In this document: piece after piece, positions 60,764 through 64,000 of the stretch
How the letters are laid out: each line of letters opens with the position of its first letter
How positions within the stretch are numbered: the stretch's first letter is position 1
Source of the DNA: Leishmania martiniquensis
Taxonomy: Eukaryota > Euglenozoa > Kinetoplastea > Trypanosomatida > Trypanosomatidae
DNA: 64,000 nucleotides
NCBI RefSeq assembly: GCF_017916325.1
Contig: NC_090168.1
Location: forward strand, 836,143 to 900,142
Direction: 5' to 3'
Position numbers and translations under genes: made by a program
The notes under the pieces: generated by a model
Databases searched by the model: none
What the model was told of the DNA's origin: nothing
The model's input: the letters and a program-made list of their open reading frames with translations, nothing else

Positions 60764-61378
60764 ATGGGCAAAGAGGACCGAATCTACGACATTTTATTCA
60801 ACATGCGATTCGCGTCGAGGCAGATGACGAAGAGCGCCACCGCGTCGGAGAAGGCGGCGGAGCGGGAGAAGTTGAATGTCAAGACGGCGCTGGAGAAGGG
60901 CAACCCCGAGGCGGCTCGCATCTACGCCGAGAATGCGATTCGAAAACGCAGCGAGAGTCTGAATTATCTCCGCCTCGCCTCCCGCCTGGACGCCGCCGCG
61001 TCACGCATACAGACTGCCGTGCAGATGCAAGCGGTCACGAAGACGATGGCCACCACGGTGAAAGGCATGGACAAAATCCTCACCTCGATGGACCCCATGC
61101 GGATCGCGAAGGTGATGGACGCCTTCGAGCAGCAGGTCGGCACGCTGGATGTGTCTCTGGGCACTATGGACGCTGCCTTTGAGAGCTCCTCGGCCGGCAC
61201 GGTGCCGGTGACGCAGGTGGACTCATTGATGGAGCAGGTAGCTGCGGAGAACAACATCGACCTTAGTGCGAAGCTTGGCAGTGCGCCGTTGAGTAGCAGC
61301 ATTTCGGCGCCGGAGCGTAGACAGGAGGTCACCGAGGACGACATAGCGGAGAGGCTTAAGGCTTTACAGGCTTTATGA
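60764..61378 (+). CDS. VPS46: ESCRT-III subunit CHMP1/Vps46
   Basis: A 204-residue ESCRT-III protein, normal CHMP1 length. The N-terminal core is helical and basic (MRFASRQMTKSATASEKAA). The C-terminal end EDDIAERLKALQAL is a MIT-interacting motif (MIM1, pattern xxLxxRLxxL), which binds the Vps4 ATPase. CHMP1 acts late in membrane scission at multivesicular bodies and at cytokinesis. The upstream 119-codon extension of the open frame is rejected because a splice acceptor lies within it and its composition is non-coding. Confidence 0.93.
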   Translation: MGKEDRIYDILFNMRFASRQMTKSATASEKAAEREKLNVKTALEKGNPEAARIYAENAIRKRSESLNYLRLASRLDAAASRIQTAVQMQAVTKTMATTVKGMDKILTSMDPMRIAKVMDAFEQQVGTLDVSLGTMDAAFESSSAGTVPVTQVDSLMEQVAAENNIDLSAKLGSAPLSSSISAPERRQEVTEDDIAERLKALQAL

Positions 61379-63588
61379 GGGCGGGCGGGGTAGAACATTC
61401 GAGTGGTGCGCGTGTGCTTCTAGCCAAGGCGGATAATGCCGAGCTGAAGACGATCGCGGATGGCGGTGCCTCACCTGAGTCAACGTCTTTGTCTCCCCCC
61501 TTTTTTCTTTATTGCGGCATTTCTGCCGCTCTTGTTAGTCGAGTGACGTGCAGCTGCCGTGTGTGGTGCAGCTCTCTCCGCTTCCGCATATTGGGTGGCT
61601 GTCGGCATTGATTTCCCTTTGGTGCTCAGTCTAGGCGAACCGGCTTCTCTCTCTCTCACAGCGCTTGCAAGTATTTCTGACACTCATGCCATCGCCAAGT
61701 TATTTCTGTGTGGAAGTATGCGCTACTTTGTAGGCAGCGCGTCTCTCCACTTGCTGTGCAGTGGCTGAGGATGTGCATGAAAGGGTCAGGGGCCAGAACT
61801 GATAGGCAGACGCACATTGGCAAGCGTAGAGCTGCTCTCACGAGTCTCATGGTGAGTGGTCGTGGCAGAGGTACTCATGCAGCGGTCAACTTGCGTGGGC
61901 TGGAGAAACATTCGAGAACAAGGCGGAGGGAGGGGATGCAGGGGAATAGGAAGAGTCGACTACACCGCAAAAATCTCTTGTAGGTAGTGGCGCAAGCTCC
62001 CGCGCGCGCTCTCTCTCTACTGCAGTGCTCACCTTCACATCTTCCTCTCAGCGCTGCTGGCAGGTCAACCCTGCTTTTCCTGTCTCTTCCTCTTCCCGTC
62101 CCTGTGTCTCACTTCGCTCTTGCCTAACAGTCACCATACATCCGTTACTCAAAGTACCCCCTTCTTTTCTCCTTGACAATCCGAGTCTGTGCGTGTGTGT
62201 GTGATAGTCTGCCATGTGCGGGATGCACCTGTGTCTGTGTGTACTTTTGTTGCGTCAAGCACCTCTTTTTTTCTTTGCTTCCATCTTCGTCTTTATCTCG
62301 GATGATCTCTGTGCAAGTGTACCCGCCCTCACTTATCGCGTGCTCATGGGTGCGCACAACGACACGCACTATGTCTGCACCACCAATTCACGTACATCTC
62401 TTTCGCCTTCGGCTCAGCACTGCGGCGCGGGCTTGTGAATCTTGCGCCCGTACATGTGCATCTTCGAGCGGTACGCCTGTTTTTCCCCCTCTCTTTCACC
62501 CTGTCTGTTTCTTAAGGTTTCTTGCATCGCTCGCGTGCGTTTTTCTCTCGCCCTCTTTGCCTCTCCGATTCGCTGATCGGCTGCCAGGGTGAGTGGCTAC
62601 TGCAAGGGAGTCGACTGAAAACGCCCTTTCCTCAGCCTTGCTGCCCAAGGGGTGGCGTGTGTCCGTCAGGGGGGGGCCGGGGGAGTCCTGGCAGCGCTGG
62701 ACCAACGCAGGGTTCAGAGAACCAGGCGGTGGGCCAGCGTTGGGTCTCTAAAATCAATGTGCCAAGGCACTTCGTCCGCTTCAACCCGAAGGATAGGAGC
62801 ATGACAGGCAGGAGAACGGTGGGCTGGTGTTGAGAGCAGCAAGTGAAGCGGGGGCTTCTGGGGGAGAGAAGAAGCGCGTTCACAGGCTGCGTGCTGCAGT
62901 CGCTCCTGCTGCCTCTTCAGGTGTGTGTGTGTGTATCCGCTCTTCTCTCGCTCACCCGTCCTTTCGGACCTCGTCTGCCACCCCTTTCGCGGCGAGCGTC
63001 ACCTTTTCAGCTGAGCATGAAGCCATTCATGCGTAATGCCTTCTTCCTGCACTCCATGCCCCTCTTCCCCTTCCTCTGATATCATTGCGGTCTTGCTGTT
63101 TCACGTTCGTCTTTGTCTCGGTCGTCATCGCCTTGCCTATGCCGCTGATGCGCATCCCTGATGAACGCGCTCTTCCTCCCACTTCTCCACGCGCTTGCGC
63201 ACGGAGAAGAGGTCGACTGCACATGGGCGCACGCGAAAGCGAGCAAAAGAAGGCAATCACACGAGCGGCACTTTTTTTTCGTGTACTGTGATAGTGAAGC
63301 GTAGCGGAACCTCTCACAACTGCGCTCCAGACAACATCACTGTTGCCCCCCTACCCTCCGGCACCTCCTCTCTCCCTTCATACAAACACAAAAAGAGCAG
63401 CGACATAGGAAAGTGCCGGCCGATACGTAGGCAGACACAAACATACGCGTCTGCCTTCTTCCCCGCCTTTTCCTGCCCTTGATCCGGTGCGCCGGACGCT
63501 CCTCTGCTGCTTTCCCTTTCCCTTGTCGCTTTCCGGCCTATCGCAGCGCCTCGCGCTCGTGACTTGTCGAAGACAGCGCACAAACGCC
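61379..63588. other. Long intergenic spacer
   Basis: Mostly pyrimidine-rich low-complexity DNA. One stretch (about 62.64-62.87 kb) is G-rich and looks different, but I cannot assign it. No gene is supported. Confidence 0.55.
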
Positions 63589-64000
63589 ATGAAGCGCGGA
63601 GGGAAGCGCTCGTCCCGTGACGGGGAGGCCGTCCCTGGAGCACGCGCTCGCACGAAGGACGTGGCGGAGATGCAGAAAGAAGAGGAGCGCCGCCAGCGTG
63701 AGCTCGATGAGGCGAAGCGGCAGGCGGAGCTCGAGGACGACGAGAGTTGGGAGGACGACGAGAGCGGCGCTGAGGCAATCGAGAGCGGCGATGACGAGGA
63801 GGAAATCATCGATGCAAGCGATGAGGGCGATGACGAGTACGCTGAGTTCCAGAAAGAGTCGTTGGCGCACATTTCGAATGGCATCAAGTCTATCTCCTTC
63901 AAGGAGCTCGACCAGGTAGGCGCCGACGACGATGAGGCCAGCGGTGCCGCGGCCGTGTTGGTCTGGCGTGGCGACATCGAAGGTGCCGCCGCCGATGAGG
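63589..64000 (+). CDS. Acidic-N-terminus protein (partial, runs off the window)
   Basis: Only the first 137 codons are present. The N-terminus is basic (MKRGGKRSSRDG), then a coiled-coil RQ/E-rich stretch, then a highly acidic DDE/S block, followed by a Ser/Phe segment and VLVWRGDIEGAAADE at the edge. Basic start, acidic block, then a WRG segment is the layout of Rrb1/GRWD1-type WD-repeat ribosome-assembly proteins, but the propeller is not visible. Treat the family as a guess. It is preceded by a pyrimidine-rich flank and ATG at 63589. Confidence 0.7.
   Translation, partial: MKRGGKRSSRDGEAVPGARARTKDVAEMQKEEERRQRELDEAKRQAELEDDESWEDDESGAEAIESGDDEEEIIDASDEGDDEYAEFQKESLAHISNGIKSISFKELDQVGADDDEASGAAAVLVWRGDIEGAAADE

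Overview
The window is trypanosomatid nuclear DNA, almost certainly Leishmania. The reasons are intron-less genes in long same-strand runs, third positions rich in G and C, kilobase-sized pyrimidine-rich intergenic spacers carrying poly-pyrimidine/AG spliced-leader acceptors, (TA)n and (CA)n microsatellites, and a tandem pair of Leishmania-type macrophage migration inhibitory factor (MIF) genes. From memory the MIF pair lies on L. major chromosome 33, so this is probably the equivalent region. The MIF proteins differ clearly from the L. major ones I remember, so I do not assign a species.

Layout. A plus-strand unit (2.5-14.2 kb) holds an EF-hand protein kinase, a TPR protein, a large helical-repeat protein and the two MIF-like genes. 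A short minus-strand unit (15.1-25.5 kb) holds a deaminase-fold protein with HAE and PCxxC zinc motifs, a degenerate stretch, a DCAF1-like giant protein and a DOT1-like methyltransferase with a membrane-type N-terminus. The two units converge at 14.2-15.1 kb, where a SIDER-like retroposon and a perfect 14-bp hairpin lie. A divergent strand-switch region at 25.5-26.4 kb, marked by two long G-tracts, starts the second plus-strand unit. That unit runs to the window end: Derlin, a HAD-like protein, a PUB-like protein, a DYRK kinase, a 7-kb stretch without a clear gene, a small membrane protein, Rab18, an eIF5A-C-like protein, a glycosomal-type ABCD half transporter, NOG1, an IQ-motif protein, a tail-anchored protein, FOR20, CHMP1/Vps46 and the 5' end of a further acidic protein.

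Units like these are co-transcribed for mechanical reasons, so adjacency does not imply shared function. Several starts were moved downstream of the longest open frame because a strong splice acceptor lies inside it or because the frame opens with a non-ATG codon. Three copies of one dispersed repeat (about 0.4-0.5 kb) sit at 4.8, 14.4 and 45.0 kb.

The most interesting items are the deaminase-fold gene, the membrane-anchored DOT1-like enzyme, the convergent-region hairpin and retroposon, the G-tract divergent region, and fragmentary minus-strand coding relics at 37-40 kb inside the plus-strand unit.
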